From contig JBJXGX010000176.1 of the NCBI GenBank assembly GCA_046160305.1, positions 1-64,000 on the forward strand: a stretch of DNA of 64,000 bases, read 5' to 3'. The position numbers and the translations under genes are program-made. This DNA is from SHXR01 sp046160305 (GTDB lineage Bacteria; Pseudomonadota; Gammaproteobacteria; Burkholderiales; SG8-39). Below are positions 1 to 8,456 of this stretch, in pieces. Under the pieces are notes generated by a model. The model worked only from the letters and a program-made list of their open reading frames with translations, had not been told where the DNA came from and did no database searches. How positions within the stretch are numbered: position 1 is the stretch's first letter; each line of letters starts with the position of its first letter.

Positions 1-53
1 GTGATCGGGACGTAGCGGGCTCGCCGCGCTGTCGGAATTGGCAGCGCCTACGC

Positions 54-290
54 CTACGATGCGATGTCCCTGTTCGATGGAGATTGCCGCTGCCTGAAGC
101 TGTCCTTAACCTGCTTCTCGGCCAATATGGAAATGAAATCCTTGATCCGCGCGCCGGCCATCAATCGTTCGACTTCGGCCTCATAGGCCATCAGAACGTC
201 ATGCTCCGGTGCGCCCAGCTCCTTGGCCAGTAGCATCCCGCGCGCGCGATAGAGATTGCGCTCCGCGTCCGTCGCGTAGTGGGCTGTCAT
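54..290 (-). CDS. Small DUF3562-like protein
   Basis: A 78-residue, mostly helical, charged protein. The central stretch (about residues 30-65, with VLMAYEAEVERL and ARIKDFISILAEKQVKD) resembles small DUF3562-type proteins, which are short three-helix proteins of unknown role in proteobacteria. The start is supported by a strong AAAGGAG ribosome binding site at 298-304, seven bases before the ATG. No membrane segment or signal peptide is seen. It stands alone, divergent from the transporter operon to its right. The family call rests on remembered pattern only; that it is a real gene is more certain than its name. Confidence 0.6.
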   Translation of the reverse strand: MTAHYATDAERNLYRARGMLLAKELGAPEHDVLMAYEAEVERLMAGARIKDFISILAEKQVKDSFRQRQSPSNRDIAS

Positions 291-304
291 GGCCTTTCTC
301 CTTT

Positions 305-577
305 GTCGCTCGCGTCAATGGGTCGCGGGTTGCCTCGGAAGGCGGCACGGTGACCATCGTTCCGCGATTACTTGTTCAAAACTAGCATAACGCAAATACC
401 GAAAGCGAAACGCCCTGTGATCCGGGTGGCGTCGCGTCATGTCAGCTTCTTGCAAGATTCAGGATAGATCGATTCGTCCGGCCGTGCGCGGCGCGCTTGG
501 CGGCATCCCAATGAGTAGTCTCTCCAGGTCCGGTCCAGAGCGCAGGCAGCGCCCATCACTTGCTCTGCTGATTGATG
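305..577. other. Intergenic region, divergent
   Basis: No supportable gene. It separates the leftward small gene from the rightward transporter operon and should hold both promoters. An AT-richer patch lies near 365-395. A short rightward reading frame in this stretch has no recognisable protein character and overlaps the PhoB-box region, so it is not called. Confidence 0.6.
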
Positions 578-606
578 CTGTCACGCTCGGTTCATGCCGT
601 CGTCAT
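578..606 (+). promoter_or_regulatory. Putative PhoB box (three 7-mers)
   Basis: Three 7-mers with 11-base phasing: CTGTCAC (578-584), GGTTCAT (589-595) and TCGTCAT (600-606). The first and third are close to the Pho-box half-site CTGTCAT and the middle one keeps TTCAT. The site ends about 50 bases before the ATPase start at 656, followed by an AT-rich stretch near 617-625 that could hold a -10. The phasing is seen directly; PhoB binding is inferred. Confidence 0.65.
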
Positions 607-655
607 CGCGGTCGACTAGTTTAATTGCACTTCGCAACTGCGTGAACGAGCTCCG

Positions 656-1840
656 ATGGCTGAGATATTGATCCAATGCATCGCCAAGGTATTCGGCGAC
701 GTGAGTGTCCTCAAAGGCGTGAGCCTCGCGATCGCCGACGGGGAGTTTGTCTCCCTGGTCGGCCCGTCCGGATGTGGCAAGTCGACCCTTCTCAGAATCG
801 TGGCCGGCCTCGAGGCGCAGACCTCGGGGCGGATAGGCATTGATGGTGAGCCGGTCGATCATCTGCGGCCAAGCGAGCGCAATCTCGCGATGGTTTTCCA
901 GTCCTACGCGCTCTATCCGCACTTGACGGTGTTCGACAATATCGCCGTGCCATTGCGGATGCGCAGGCTCACCGCCATGCAGCGACTACCCGGAGCGCGT
1001 TACGCCTTTGCGAACGTCCGGCGCATCGAACGGTTCATTCGCGAAGACGTCGCGAAAGTAGCAACGCTCCTTGATATGCAAGGGCTGCTCGAACGCAAGC
1101 CGGCGCAATTGTCGGGAGGACAGCGCCAGCGGGTGGCTGTCGGACGAGCGATGGTGCGGGAACCGAGCGCGTTCCTATTCGACGAACCCCTCTCGAATCT
1201 CGACGCCAAGCTGCGGGTGCATATGCGGACCGAGCTCGCCCTCCTCCATCAGCGGCTCGGTGCGACGTTTCTCTATGTGACGCACGATCAGGCCGAAGCC
1301 ATGACGATGTCGGATCGAATCGCGGTGATGTTCGACGGCGAGCTCGTGCAGGTCGGGACGCCGGACGAGGTCTACGATAATCCTCTCGATCTTCGCGTAG
1401 CGGAGCTCATCGGCAGTCCGAAGATCAATCTCCTGCCGGGGCGCGTCGAAGCGGGCGCGGTTGCCTGCCTGGGCGCGCGCATCCCGATTCATGTCGAGGC
1501 ACCGGTTGGGACTCCAATCAATGTGGGTGTACGCCCGGAAGCAATTCGCTTCGATCGGCGGAGCCCGAGTGTGATCGTCGGAACGATCGCGAGAACGGAG
1601 AACCTCGGATCCGAGATGCTCGTGCACGTCGTGGTCGATGGTCAGGACTCTGCCATTGTCGTTCGTCTGGACCGGGACATGGCCCGCAAGGTGCGCGCTG
1701 TGGAGAACGTGACCTTGTCGTTCGCGCCGGAAGATGTCCGATTGTTCGGCGTGGAAGGGCATCGAATCGGGCACTCGATCACGGCGGCTGCCCCCGCCTT
1801 GCATGTGTTTCACCCGCCGCTCAGGACAATGCATGGCTGA
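656..1840 (+). CDS. ABC transporter ATPase, UgpC/MalK type
   Basis: ATP-binding subunit of a CUT1-type importer, acting on the inner face of the cytoplasmic membrane. Walker A GPSGCGKST is at residues 36-44, the signature LSGGQRQR near 153, Walker B LFDEPLSNLD just after it, and the switch histidine in VTHDQ. A C-terminal TOBE/OB regulatory region follows (about 290-375), giving the usual UgpC/MalK length (394 aa). Between the Q-loop and the signature there is an extra arginine-rich stretch of roughly 12-15 residues not usual in MalK. It is the first gene of a five-gene operon and overlaps the next by 8 bases. The Pho box and the phosphoesterase in the operon favour glycerol-3-phosphate or a phosphodiester over a sugar; that is inference. 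Confidence 0.88.
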   Translation: MAEILIQCIAKVFGDVSVLKGVSLAIADGEFVSLVGPSGCGKSTLLRIVAGLEAQTSGRIGIDGEPVDHLRPSERNLAMVFQSYALYPHLTVFDNIAVPLRMRRLTAMQRLPGARYAFANVRRIERFIREDVAKVATLLDMQGLLERKPAQLSGGQRQRVAVGRAMVREPSAFLFDEPLSNLDAKLRVHMRTELALLHQRLGATFLYVTHDQAEAMTMSDRIAVMFDGELVQVGTPDEVYDNPLDLRVAELIGSPKINLLPGRVEAGAVACLGARIPIHVEAPVGTPINVGVRPEAIRFDRRSPSVIVGTIARTENLGSEMLVHVVVDGQDSAIVVRLDRDMARKVRAVENVTLSFAPEDVRLFGVEGHRIGHSITAAAPALHVFHPPLRTMHG

Positions 1841-2780
1841 CGCAGCGATGCATCCGAGCGCCGCGGTACCGAATGAAGTGTTTCCCGCCGGCCCGATTCA
1901 TCATGCGCGCACGTATGAAGGAAGCGCCGCCATGCTGCTCTCCTTTCCCGCGGTATTCCTCATGGTGCTCCTGATCGTCGGACCCGCGCTCGCCGTCCTT
2001 GCGATGTCGGTGACCGACTATCAACTCGGTGCCCCGGCATGGTCGTTCATCGGCCTCGACAATTTCCGGCAATTGGCCGACGAGCCGGTGTTCTGGAAAT
2101 CGCTTGGCAATACGTTTATCTACGCCTTGATCGTGGTTCCCGGCGCGGTGGTGTTGGGCCTGGGCACGGCAATGCTGATCGAGTCCTGTCAGTCGTTCAA
2201 AGGGTTCTATCGGGCCGCGTATTTCGTGCCGGTGATGGCGACCTTGATCGCAATGGCAATCACCTGGGAATTCATGCTTCACCCCCAGTTCGGTCTCATC
2301 AACATCGTCGTGAAAGCGGTGGGACTTGCACCGCGCAACTGGCTGGCCGAGACGTCAACCGCCCTGCCCACGCTTGCCGTGATCGGTATCTGGCAGCAGT
2401 TCGGCTTCAACATGGTGTTATTTCTCGCGGGCCTGGTCTCGATTCCAAAGTATCTCTACGAAGCCGCTGCGCTGGACGGTGCGACATCCGAATGGGAACG
2501 GTTTCGCCTGGTGACCTGGCCGATGCTGGGACCGGTGACCCTTTTCGTCGTGGTGATCTCGGCGATTCGCTCGTTCCAGGTGTTCGATACCGTGCACGTT
2601 CTCACCAAAGGTGGTCCGTCCAAGGCATCGGAGGTGCTGCTCTATTCGATGTACGCGGAAGGATTCGAGTTCTTTCGATCCGGATTGGCCGCGGCCATCG
2701 CTGTCGTGTTCCTGGTCCTCGTGCTCGTACTCGCTGTCATCAAGGCGAACGTAATGGAACGGCGGATCCACTACGCATGA
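1833..2780 (+). CDS. ABC transporter permease, UgpA/MalF type
   Basis: First membrane subunit of the importer (315 aa, about six transmembrane helices). The permease EAA loop is visible as EAAALDGATSEWERFRLVTWP, cut here to its core EAAALDGAT...RF. An open frame extends further upstream, but the start at 1833 (MADAAMHPSA) is chosen because it gives an 8-base overlap with the ATPase stop, which fits translational coupling, and leaves a normal cytoplasmic N-terminus before the first helix (about residues 32-55). Its last bases overlap the next permease by 4 (ATGA). Confidence 0.87.
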   Translation: MADAAMHPSAAVPNEVFPAGPIHHARTYEGSAAMLLSFPAVFLMVLLIVGPALAVLAMSVTDYQLGAPAWSFIGLDNFRQLADEPVFWKSLGNTFIYALIVVPGAVVLGLGTAMLIESCQSFKGFYRAAYFVPVMATLIAMAITWEFMLHPQFGLINIVVKAVGLAPRNWLAETSTALPTLAVIGIWQQFGFNMVLFLAGLVSIPKYLYEAAALDGATSEWERFRLVTWPMLGPVTLFVVVISAIRSFQVFDTVHVLTKGGPSKASEVLLYSMYAEGFEFFRSGLAAAIAVVFLVLVLVLAVIKANVMERRIHYA

Positions 2781-3613
2781 CACCGCGCGCGCGCCACATC
2801 GCGATGAATTTCGTTCGCCACGGCGTTCTGTTGTTTGGCGCACTGCTCGTGCTGACGCCGTTCCTCTGGATGATCCTCACGTCCCTCAAACCACCGGGTG
2901 AGATCTTCCTCGACCATCTGCGCTTTTGGCCCACGAAGATGCACGCGCTGGAGAACTACTCGAAGGCGTTCGAGCGGGAGCCGCTGTTGCGTTACCTTGC
3001 CAACGGAGCGATCGTCACTGCAAGTATTTTCATCCTGCAGGTGCTGATCGCGCTGCCGGCGGCGTACGCGCTGGCGAAGCTCAGGTTCTGGGGCCGCGGC
3101 ACGGTGTTCGCGATGGTCTTGCTCTGCATCCTCGTGCCGCCGCAGGCGATCGCCGTGCCGTTGTTCCTCCTGTTTCACTCGCTCGGAATCCTCGACACCT
3201 ACGCGGCGCTCATCGTTCCGTTCACGATCTCCGCATTCGGCATCTTTCTCATGCGGCAGTTCTTCATGACCGTGCCGGACGAACTGGTCGACGCGGCCCG
3301 CATGGACGGCCTCTCGGAAGTGGGCATCGTATGGCGCGTGATGCTTCCCACCGCGATCCCCGCGTTGACCGCCTTCGGCATCTTTTCGGTCGTGGCGCAT
3401 TGGAACGACTATTTCTGGCCGCTGATCGTCCTGTCGTCCGAGCATTTGTATACGCCGCCGCTCGGTGTGGCGGCGTTTCGAAACGAGGAAGCCGGGACCG
3501 ACTACGGTCCGCTCATGGCGGCGGGGGTCATCATCATCGCGCCCCTCGTCGTGGCTTTCCTCTTTGCCCAGCGGCGATTCATCGAAGGAATCGCCTTCAC
3601 CGGAATGAAGTAA
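2777..3613 (+). CDS. ABC transporter permease, UgpE/MalG type
   Basis: Second membrane subunit (278 aa, about six helices). The EAA motif is seen as ELVDAARMDGLSEVGIVWRV. The start at 2777 forms an ATGA overlap with the preceding permease; the longer upstream open frame is out-of-frame reading of that gene and is rejected. It ends FIEGIAFTGMK, which closely resembles the C-terminus usual in MalG/UgpE proteins (FV.GLT.GAVK). It pairs with the upstream permease to form the channel. Confidence 0.88.
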   Translation: MTPRARHIAMNFVRHGVLLFGALLVLTPFLWMILTSLKPPGEIFLDHLRFWPTKMHALENYSKAFEREPLLRYLANGAIVTASIFILQVLIALPAAYALAKLRFWGRGTVFAMVLLCILVPPQAIAVPLFLLFHSLGILDTYAALIVPFTISAFGIFLMRQFFMTVPDELVDAARMDGLSEVGIVWRVMLPTAIPALTAFGIFSVVAHWNDYFWPLIVLSSEHLYTPPLGVAAFRNEEAGTDYGPLMAAGVIIIAPLVVAFLFAQRRFIEGIAFTGMK

Positions 3614-3632
3614 ACACACGAGGAGTGACAAC

Positions 3633-4904
3633 ATGAAGCTGAATGCCTTTCCAGCCATCATCGCTGCCGCCTGCATAGTCAATGCGACGACGGTACGGGC
3701 GGATACCGAGATCGTCATGCAGTATCCCTATGGCGAGCTGTTCAATGCGACCCATAAGAAGATTGCCGAAGCGTTCGCGCAGACCAAGTCCGGAATCAAG
3801 GTCACGTTCAGAGCGCCTTACGATTCCTACGAGGAGGGGACGCAGAAGGTCCTGCGCGAGGCGATCACCAAACAGATGCCGGACATCACGTTCCAGGGCC
3901 TCAATAGAATCCGTATCTTCGTCGATCGCGGTCTCGCCCAATCGCTGGATGGTTTCATCAAGGCCGACAAAGGCATCGAGGCCGATGGATTTCATCAGGC
4001 GATGTTCGACATCGGGACGCACAACGGCCGCGTCTACGCGTTGCCTTTTGCGATCTCGCTCCCGGTCGTCTATTTCAATACCGATCTCGTCAAGCGGGCC
4101 GGCGGTGATCCGAATGCCCTGCCGGTTACCTGGGACGGCATCATCGGACTCGCACAGAAGATCGCCGCGCTCGGCGCCGACATCAATGGTGTCACGTACG
4201 CCTGGGACATCACCGGCAATTGGCTGTTCCAGGCGCCCGTGTTCAGCCGCGGCGGGTCGATGCTCACCGCCGACGAAAAGGCGGTCGCGTTCAATGGCAG
4301 CGAGGGTCAAACGGCGTTCCGCAATTTCGCCCGACTCGTTACCGAAGCGAAGATGCCCAATCTCAATCAGCCTGATATGCGCGCAGCCTTCGCGGCGGGC
4401 AAGACTGGGATCCATTTCACTTCGACCTCCGATCTCGCCAAGATCACCGAAATGATCGATGGCAAATTCGCATTGAAGACGAGTGTCTTTCCGGACGTCG
4501 CCGCGGGTTCGGGGCGATTGCCGGCGGGGGGAAACGTCGGAATGATCCTCAGTGCGGATGCGACCCGGCGTGCGGCCGCCTGGCAGGTGCTCAAGTTCTG
4601 GCACGGCCCCGAGGCCGCCGCGATCGTCGCGCAGACGACCGGATACATGCCGCCGAACAAGAAAGCGAATGATGTCTACCTCAAAGACTTCTATGTCAAG
4701 AACCCGAACAACTACACCGCGGTGAAGCAGTTGCCGCTGCTCACCAAATGGTACGCATTTCCCGGCGAGAATGGACTGAAGATCACCGACGTCATCAAGG
4801 ACCACATGAACTCGATCGTCACCGGCAAGCGCGCCGCCGAGCCCGATCGCGTTCTCGCTGACATGGCGGCCGATGTGCAGAAGCTACTACCGGTGAAGCG
4901 CTGA
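3633..4904 (+). CDS. Periplasmic solute-binding protein, UgpB type
   Basis: Extracellular family-1 solute-binding protein, 423 aa, with an N-terminal signal peptide (about residues 1-23, cleavage near VRA-DT). It captures the substrate in the periplasm and delivers it to the two permeases. The late motif with W-Y-A-F-P-G, N and G-L-K-I resembles the UgpB C-terminal half. A ribosome binding site GAGGAGTG precedes the start by a suitable distance. It lies fourth in the operon, two bases before the phosphoesterase. The specificity for a glycerophosphodiester or glycerol-3-phosphate is inferred from the context. Confidence 0.82.
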   Translation: MKLNAFPAIIAAACIVNATTVRADTEIVMQYPYGELFNATHKKIAEAFAQTKSGIKVTFRAPYDSYEEGTQKVLREAITKQMPDITFQGLNRIRIFVDRGLAQSLDGFIKADKGIEADGFHQAMFDIGTHNGRVYALPFAISLPVVYFNTDLVKRAGGDPNALPVTWDGIIGLAQKIAALGADINGVTYAWDITGNWLFQAPVFSRGGSMLTADEKAVAFNGSEGQTAFRNFARLVTEAKMPNLNQPDMRAAFAAGKTGIHFTSTSDLAKITEMIDGKFALKTSVFPDVAAGSGRLPAGGNVGMILSADATRRAAAWQVLKFWHGPEAAAIVAQTTGYMPPNKKANDVYLKDFYVKNPNNYTAVKQLPLLTKWYAFPGENGLKITDVIKDHMNSIVTGKRAAEPDRVLADMAADVQKLLPVKR

Positions 4905-4905
4905 C

Positions 4906-5733
4906 ATGAAGCTCATCCACATCACGGATACGCATCTGACCGACGGCGATGCGCTGTTGTTCGGCACGCGCCCAGGTGAGCGCCTCGGCGCATGCCTTGC
5001 GCACGTCGCGGAGCACCACGCGGACGCCGAGCGTTGCGTGATCACCGGGGACTTGACGCATTGGGGCGAGCTTGGCGCCTACCTCGCGTTGCATCGCCGG
5101 CTGGCGGGCTTTCCGATTCCGGTGCGCCTGCTCGTCGGTAACCACGACCGGCACGACAATTTTCTTTCGGTCTTTCCGGAAACCGGAATCGATGATAACG
5201 GCTTCGTCCAATCGAGCGAAGTCGTCACCGCGGGACGATTCATCTATCTCGACACCACCGAACCGGGGACGCATGCCGGCCGATTCTGTGAAGAGCGTCA
5301 GCGCTGGCTTCGCGCCGAGCTCGAGTCTTCATTGGAGCGGTGCTATGTCTTCATGCATCATCATCCGGCGCCGATCGGTATTCGCGCACTCGATTCAATC
5401 GGCCAGAAGGACTCGGCAGCGCTGCTGCGACTGCTCGATGCGCATCGTGACCGGGTCCGCCACGTCTTCTTTGGTCATTGCCATTTGCCGCTTTCCGGGA
5501 CCATCGCCGGGATCCCGTTTGCATCGCTGCGCGGCACGAACCACCAGACGTGGCAGGACTTCAGCGATTATCCGAAGCTCAAGGCCGCGAAGCTCGCGCC
5601 CGCGTACAACGTGGTGCTGTTCGACGGGCGTGACTGTGTCGTTCACACGATCGACTACGGCTACGCCGGACCCCTTGCGGAGTTCGGTACCGCGTTCGAG
5701 GATTGGTCCAAAGAGGCGAGTGTGGCCCTCTAG
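4906..5733 (+). CDS. Calcineurin-like metallophosphodiesterase (CpdA/GpdQ class)
   Basis: Binuclear metallophosphoesterase, 275 aa. The full metal-binding motif set is present in order: DTH (residues 8-10), GDLTHWGE (about 48), GNHDRHD (about 78), HHHP (about 150) and GHCHLP (about 188). The class includes cyclic-nucleotide and glycerophosphodiester phosphodiesterases. It starts one base after the binding-protein stop, so it belongs to the importer operon. The likely role is to hydrolyse an imported phosphodiester inside the cell, the job done by UgpQ in enterobacteria. No signal peptide is seen. A role as a substitute cyclic phosphodiesterase for the C-P lyase pathway is possible but unproven. 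Confidence 0.85.
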   Translation: MKLIHITDTHLTDGDALLFGTRPGERLGACLAHVAEHHADAERCVITGDLTHWGELGAYLALHRRLAGFPIPVRLLVGNHDRHDNFLSVFPETGIDDNGFVQSSEVVTAGRFIYLDTTEPGTHAGRFCEERQRWLRAELESSLERCYVFMHHHPAPIGIRALDSIGQKDSAALLRLLDAHRDRVRHVFFGHCHLPLSGTIAGIPFASLRGTNHQTWQDFSDYPKLKAAKLAPAYNVVLFDGRDCVVHTIDYGYAGPLAEFGTAFEDWSKEASVAL

Positions 5734-5758
5734 GAGCCGCACCGCCCGCGCGACGGGG

Positions 5759-5775
5759 CCCGGCCGCGTGCCGGG
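5759..5775. terminator. GC hairpin between convergent operons
   Basis: A perfect 6-base stem CCCGGC/GCCGGG with a 5-base loop lies in the 46-base gap between the phosphoesterase stop and the ptxD stop. There is no clear T-run on either side, so it is at best a weak or Rho-assisted terminator. Confidence 0.35.
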
Positions 5776-5779
5776 GTCG

Positions 5780-6784
5780 TCAGCGTGCGTTGACCCGTGG
5801 CCGGTTGATGGCGTCCGGCGGTTCGCCGCCGGACAATACGGCGAGGATGTTGTCGGCAGCGCGATGCTCGATCGCCAGCCGTACACGCCGTACCGCCGAG
5901 CCGATGTGTGGGGTGAAAAGAGTGTTGGGATGGTCCAGGAGCCGGCGTGTAATGGTGCTTGGCCGACCCGGAAGTAGCCAATCCTCGAATGCGAATACAT
6001 CGGCAGCATAGCCGCCGATGTGTCCGGCAGCGAGGCAGTCGGCCATTGCGTCCTCGTCAATCACCGAACCGCGACCGACATTGATCCAAAACGATTGCGG
6101 CTTGGCTAGCCGTAGCTCCGATGCGCCGATCAGGTGGTAGGTGGGTTTCGCGAGGGGGACCGCGAGGAACACGTAGTCGCTTACCTTCAACGCCTCCGAC
6201 AGTCGGGCGAGCTCCACCCCTTCGATCGCGTCGTGATCCGGATCGACGCCGAGCAGGCGGCAACCAAAGCCCCGCAATCGTGCCGCAATCGCACGTCCGA
6301 CCTTGCCAAGCCCGACGATCGTGACAATCGAATCCGCGAGGCCCGTTCCGTAGAAGAGGGGTCGCCAACCGGCAAAGCTGCCCTCTCTCACGTATGCATC
6401 GGCTGAACGAATCTGCCTTGCTAATGAAATCGCCAGTCCCACCGCAAGCTCGGCGGTCGGTTCGGTGAGTAGATCCGGAACGATCGATACCCAAACGCCG
6501 GCGTCGGTGCAGGCATCGACGTCATAGCTGTCGAAGCCTTTGAGCGCACACGCGACGATGCGCAGATGCGGCGCCTGGGCGAGGGTTGCGCGATCCACGC
6601 AATCGGTCATGAAGCCCATCATCGCGGTCGCACGCCCGAGCTTGCGCATGAGCGCGTCGCCGGCGAGCGCCTCATCGCTTGCGTTCAAGTCGATTTCACC
6701 TAGAGCGGCAAGGCGCGCGGCGACTTCATCGTGAATGCGGTTGGTCACGATGATGCGATTTGGCACCTTCACTCGCGCGATCAT
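5780..6784 (-). CDS. ptxD: Phosphite dehydrogenase PtxD
   Basis: NAD-dependent phosphite dehydrogenase of the D-2-hydroxyacid dehydrogenase fold (334 aa), oxidising phosphite to phosphate in the cytoplasm. It shares long stretches with the characterised Pseudomonas stutzeri PtxD as I remember it: ACALKGFD-DVDAC, VPDLLT-PTAELA-GLA, FYGTGL, GGYAADVF-EDW and PHIGSAVR-VRL. The catalytic triad is retained: Arg in GRGSVIDE, Glu 29 residues later in the EDW motif, and His in TPHIGSAVR. The dinucleotide loop GLGKVGRA is followed by an acidic residue (GVDPD), fitting NAD preference. The 4-base overlap with ptxC and the exact ptxABCD order make the call firm. Confidence 0.93.
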   Translation of the reverse strand: MIARVKVPNRIIVTNRIHDEVAARLAALGEIDLNASDEALAGDALMRKLGRATAMMGFMTDCVDRATLAQAPHLRIVACALKGFDSYDVDACTDAGVWVSIVPDLLTEPTAELAVGLAISLARQIRSADAYVREGSFAGWRPLFYGTGLADSIVTIVGLGKVGRAIAARLRGFGCRLLGVDPDHDAIEGVELARLSEALKVSDYVFLAVPLAKPTYHLIGASELRLAKPQSFWINVGRGSVIDEDAMADCLAAGHIGGYAADVFAFEDWLLPGRPSTITRRLLDHPNTLFTPHIGSAVRRVRLAIEHRAADNILAVLSGGEPPDAINRPRVNAR

Positions 6785-7584
6785 TTCAATCGTCCACGAA
6801 GCGTCGCGCCGATGTTGTCGACGACGACCACGCAGGCGAGGATCGTCAGCAGAATCGCGGCGACCTGATCGTAATGAATCAGCCGCAGCGCGGCCATCAA
6901 TTCGAAACCGATGCCGCCCGCACCGACGATACCCAGCACGGCGGAAGCCCGGAAGTGATACTCCCAGCGATAGATCGTGATGTCGGCAAGCTGCGGCAGG
7001 ACTTGCGGAAGAATGGCGTGCGTGATGACCTGAAAGCGGCTGGCGCCCGCGGCGCGTGCGGCCTCCAAAGGTCGCGGGTCCACATGCTCGATCGCCTCGG
7101 CATAGAATTTTCCGACCATGCCCACCGAGTGCAGTCCCAACGCGAGGATGCCGGGCAATGCGCCGAATCCCACCGCCGCCACGAATAGAATGCCAAGAAT
7201 GATCTCGGGCACCGATCGAAGCGCGGCCAGTACTGTCCGCGCAACCTGATAGGTCGCGGTGTTCGGTGTCGTGGTCGATGCGGCCAGTAGCGCGAGCGGG
7301 AGCGAGAACACGATCGCGAGCACTGTTCCCGCGATCGACATCGCCAGCGTATCAAGGAGTGGGCGCAACCATGATTGCCAGCGCGAGAAATCCGGCGGCA
7401 CCATTTCGATGAACAATTGACCGAGCGCAGGGGCACCTTCCAGAAATCGCGTCAGATCGAAAAATCCGGTGATGGCGAGTGACGCCATGCAGACGGCGAG
7501 AACGACAGCGGCTAACGGCACTTGCGATAACGCGGTATGCCGGCGTTCCGCAAGCAGCCGCTGATAGGACGCCGTCGGCATCAC
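6781..7584 (-). CDS. ptxC: Phosphite ABC transporter permease PtxC
   Basis: PhnE-type inner-membrane permease (267 aa, about six helices) with the loop AARAAGASRFQVITHAILPQ, the family's coupling motif, and the late VGAGGIGFEL motif. It would form the channel for phosphite with PtxA and PtxB. Four-base ATGA overlaps on both sides (ptxB upstream, ptxD downstream) tie it into one transcript. By sequence alone it could be a phosphonate permease; the adjoining ptxD and gene order set the substrate as phosphite. Confidence 0.87.
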   Translation of the reverse strand: MMPTASYQRLLAERRHTALSQVPLAAVVLAVCMASLAITGFFDLTRFLEGAPALGQLFIEMVPPDFSRWQSWLRPLLDTLAMSIAGTVLAIVFSLPLALLAASTTTPNTATYQVARTVLAALRSVPEIILGILFVAAVGFGALPGILALGLHSVGMVGKFYAEAIEHVDPRPLEAARAAGASRFQVITHAILPQVLPQLADITIYRWEYHFRASAVLGIVGAGGIGFELMAALRLIHYDQVAAILLTILACVVVVDNIGATLRGRLK

Positions 7585-8456
7585 TTCATCTTCGCGAGAT
7601 CGAGATGCAGGATTTTCGCGGTCTCGCGCAGCACGTCGTAGGCCCTGTCATCGGTGGGAGCAAATCCCTCGACGCGGAACGACTTCAGTACCCCCGGATC
7701 CTTGAGCTCCAGGAACGCCTTGCGGATCGCGTCCTTCAGCGGTTCGCTCAGATTGCCCTGCATCGTGATCGGATAGTTGGGAATCGGCGCGCTGAGGGCG
7801 ATCTGCATGACCTTCGATGGGTCGATGATCCTCCGCTCGATGAGCGTACGAAAAATCGGCTCGGACAACGCGCCGGCCGGTATCTGTCCGGCCTGGACGG
7901 CCCGTGCCACGGCATCATGGGTACCTAGGTGCACAACGCGATAGTCGACATCACCTGCCAGTCCGTTCTTGAGCAGATGCGCGCGTGGAGCGAGGTGGCT
8001 GGAGGTCGAAGCCTGGTCACCGAATCCGAACGGCTTGCCCTTGATATCGGCGAGCACCTTCACCGGACCGCTAGTTTGGGCGATGAGGATCGACTGGTAG
8101 GTGGACGACCCCTTCTCCACGCCGACCGCGAAGGGCTCGATCTCGGGTGCCTTCGATTTCGCGAGCACGTAGGAGAACGGTCCGAAATACCCGATTTCGA
8201 TCCGGCCAAAGCGCATCGCCTCAATCATCGACGAGTAGTCGGTGGTGACCGTGATCTCGATCTCCTTCTTGAGAGCGTCCGCCAGATAGGTCTTCAGCGG
8301 CTGAGCATTCTGGATGAGCGTGGCGGCGTTCTCATCGGGCAGCAAGGCAACGCGCAGTTTGGCCGGGTTCTTGCCTTGTGCCACCGCGGAGGTGATGCAC
8401 AGGCACAGAATGATCAGGACGAATGCGATCTCAAATCGCGGCGACTTCTCTAACAT
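7581..8456 (-). CDS. ptxB: Phosphite-binding protein PtxB
   Basis: PhnD-family periplasmic binding protein, 291 aa, with a hydrophobic signal peptide (about residues 8-27, ending AVAQG). Family features include LRVALLPDE near the mature N-terminus, the SSMIEAMRFGRIEIGYFGPFSY segment (cut here at its conserved core EAMRFG..EIGYFGP) and KPFGFGDQASTSSHL. The start at 8456 is preferred over the longer open frame because it places the signal peptide at the N-terminus; this leaves a 26-base overlap with ptxA. It binds phosphite, by context, and hands it to PtxC. Confidence 0.87.
   Translation of the reverse strand: MLEKSPRFEIAFVLIILCLCITSAVAQGKNPAKLRVALLPDENAATLIQNAQPLKTYLADALKKEIEITVTTDYSSMIEAMRFGRIEIGYFGPFSYVLAKSKAPEIEPFAVGVEKGSSTYQSILIAQTSGPVKVLADIKGKPFGFGDQASTSSHLAPRAHLLKNGLAGDVDYRVVHLGTHDAVARAVQAGQIPAGALSEPIFRTLIERRIIDPSKVMQIALSAPIPNYPITMQGNLSEPLKDAIRKAFLELKDPGVLKSFRVEGFAPTDDRAYDVLRETAKILHLDLAKMK

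Noticed and set aside
439..624. Small rightward frame before the transporter operon
   Set aside because: It runs through the PhoB-box site and has no ribosome site or recognisable protein text.
2039..2776. Upstream extension of the second permease frame
   Set aside because: This part overlaps the first permease in another frame; the ATGA start at 2777 is clearly better.
3597..4805. 402-residue minus-strand frame opposite the binding protein
   Set aside because: It is a mirror of the binding-protein gene with no motif, signal peptide or ribosome site.
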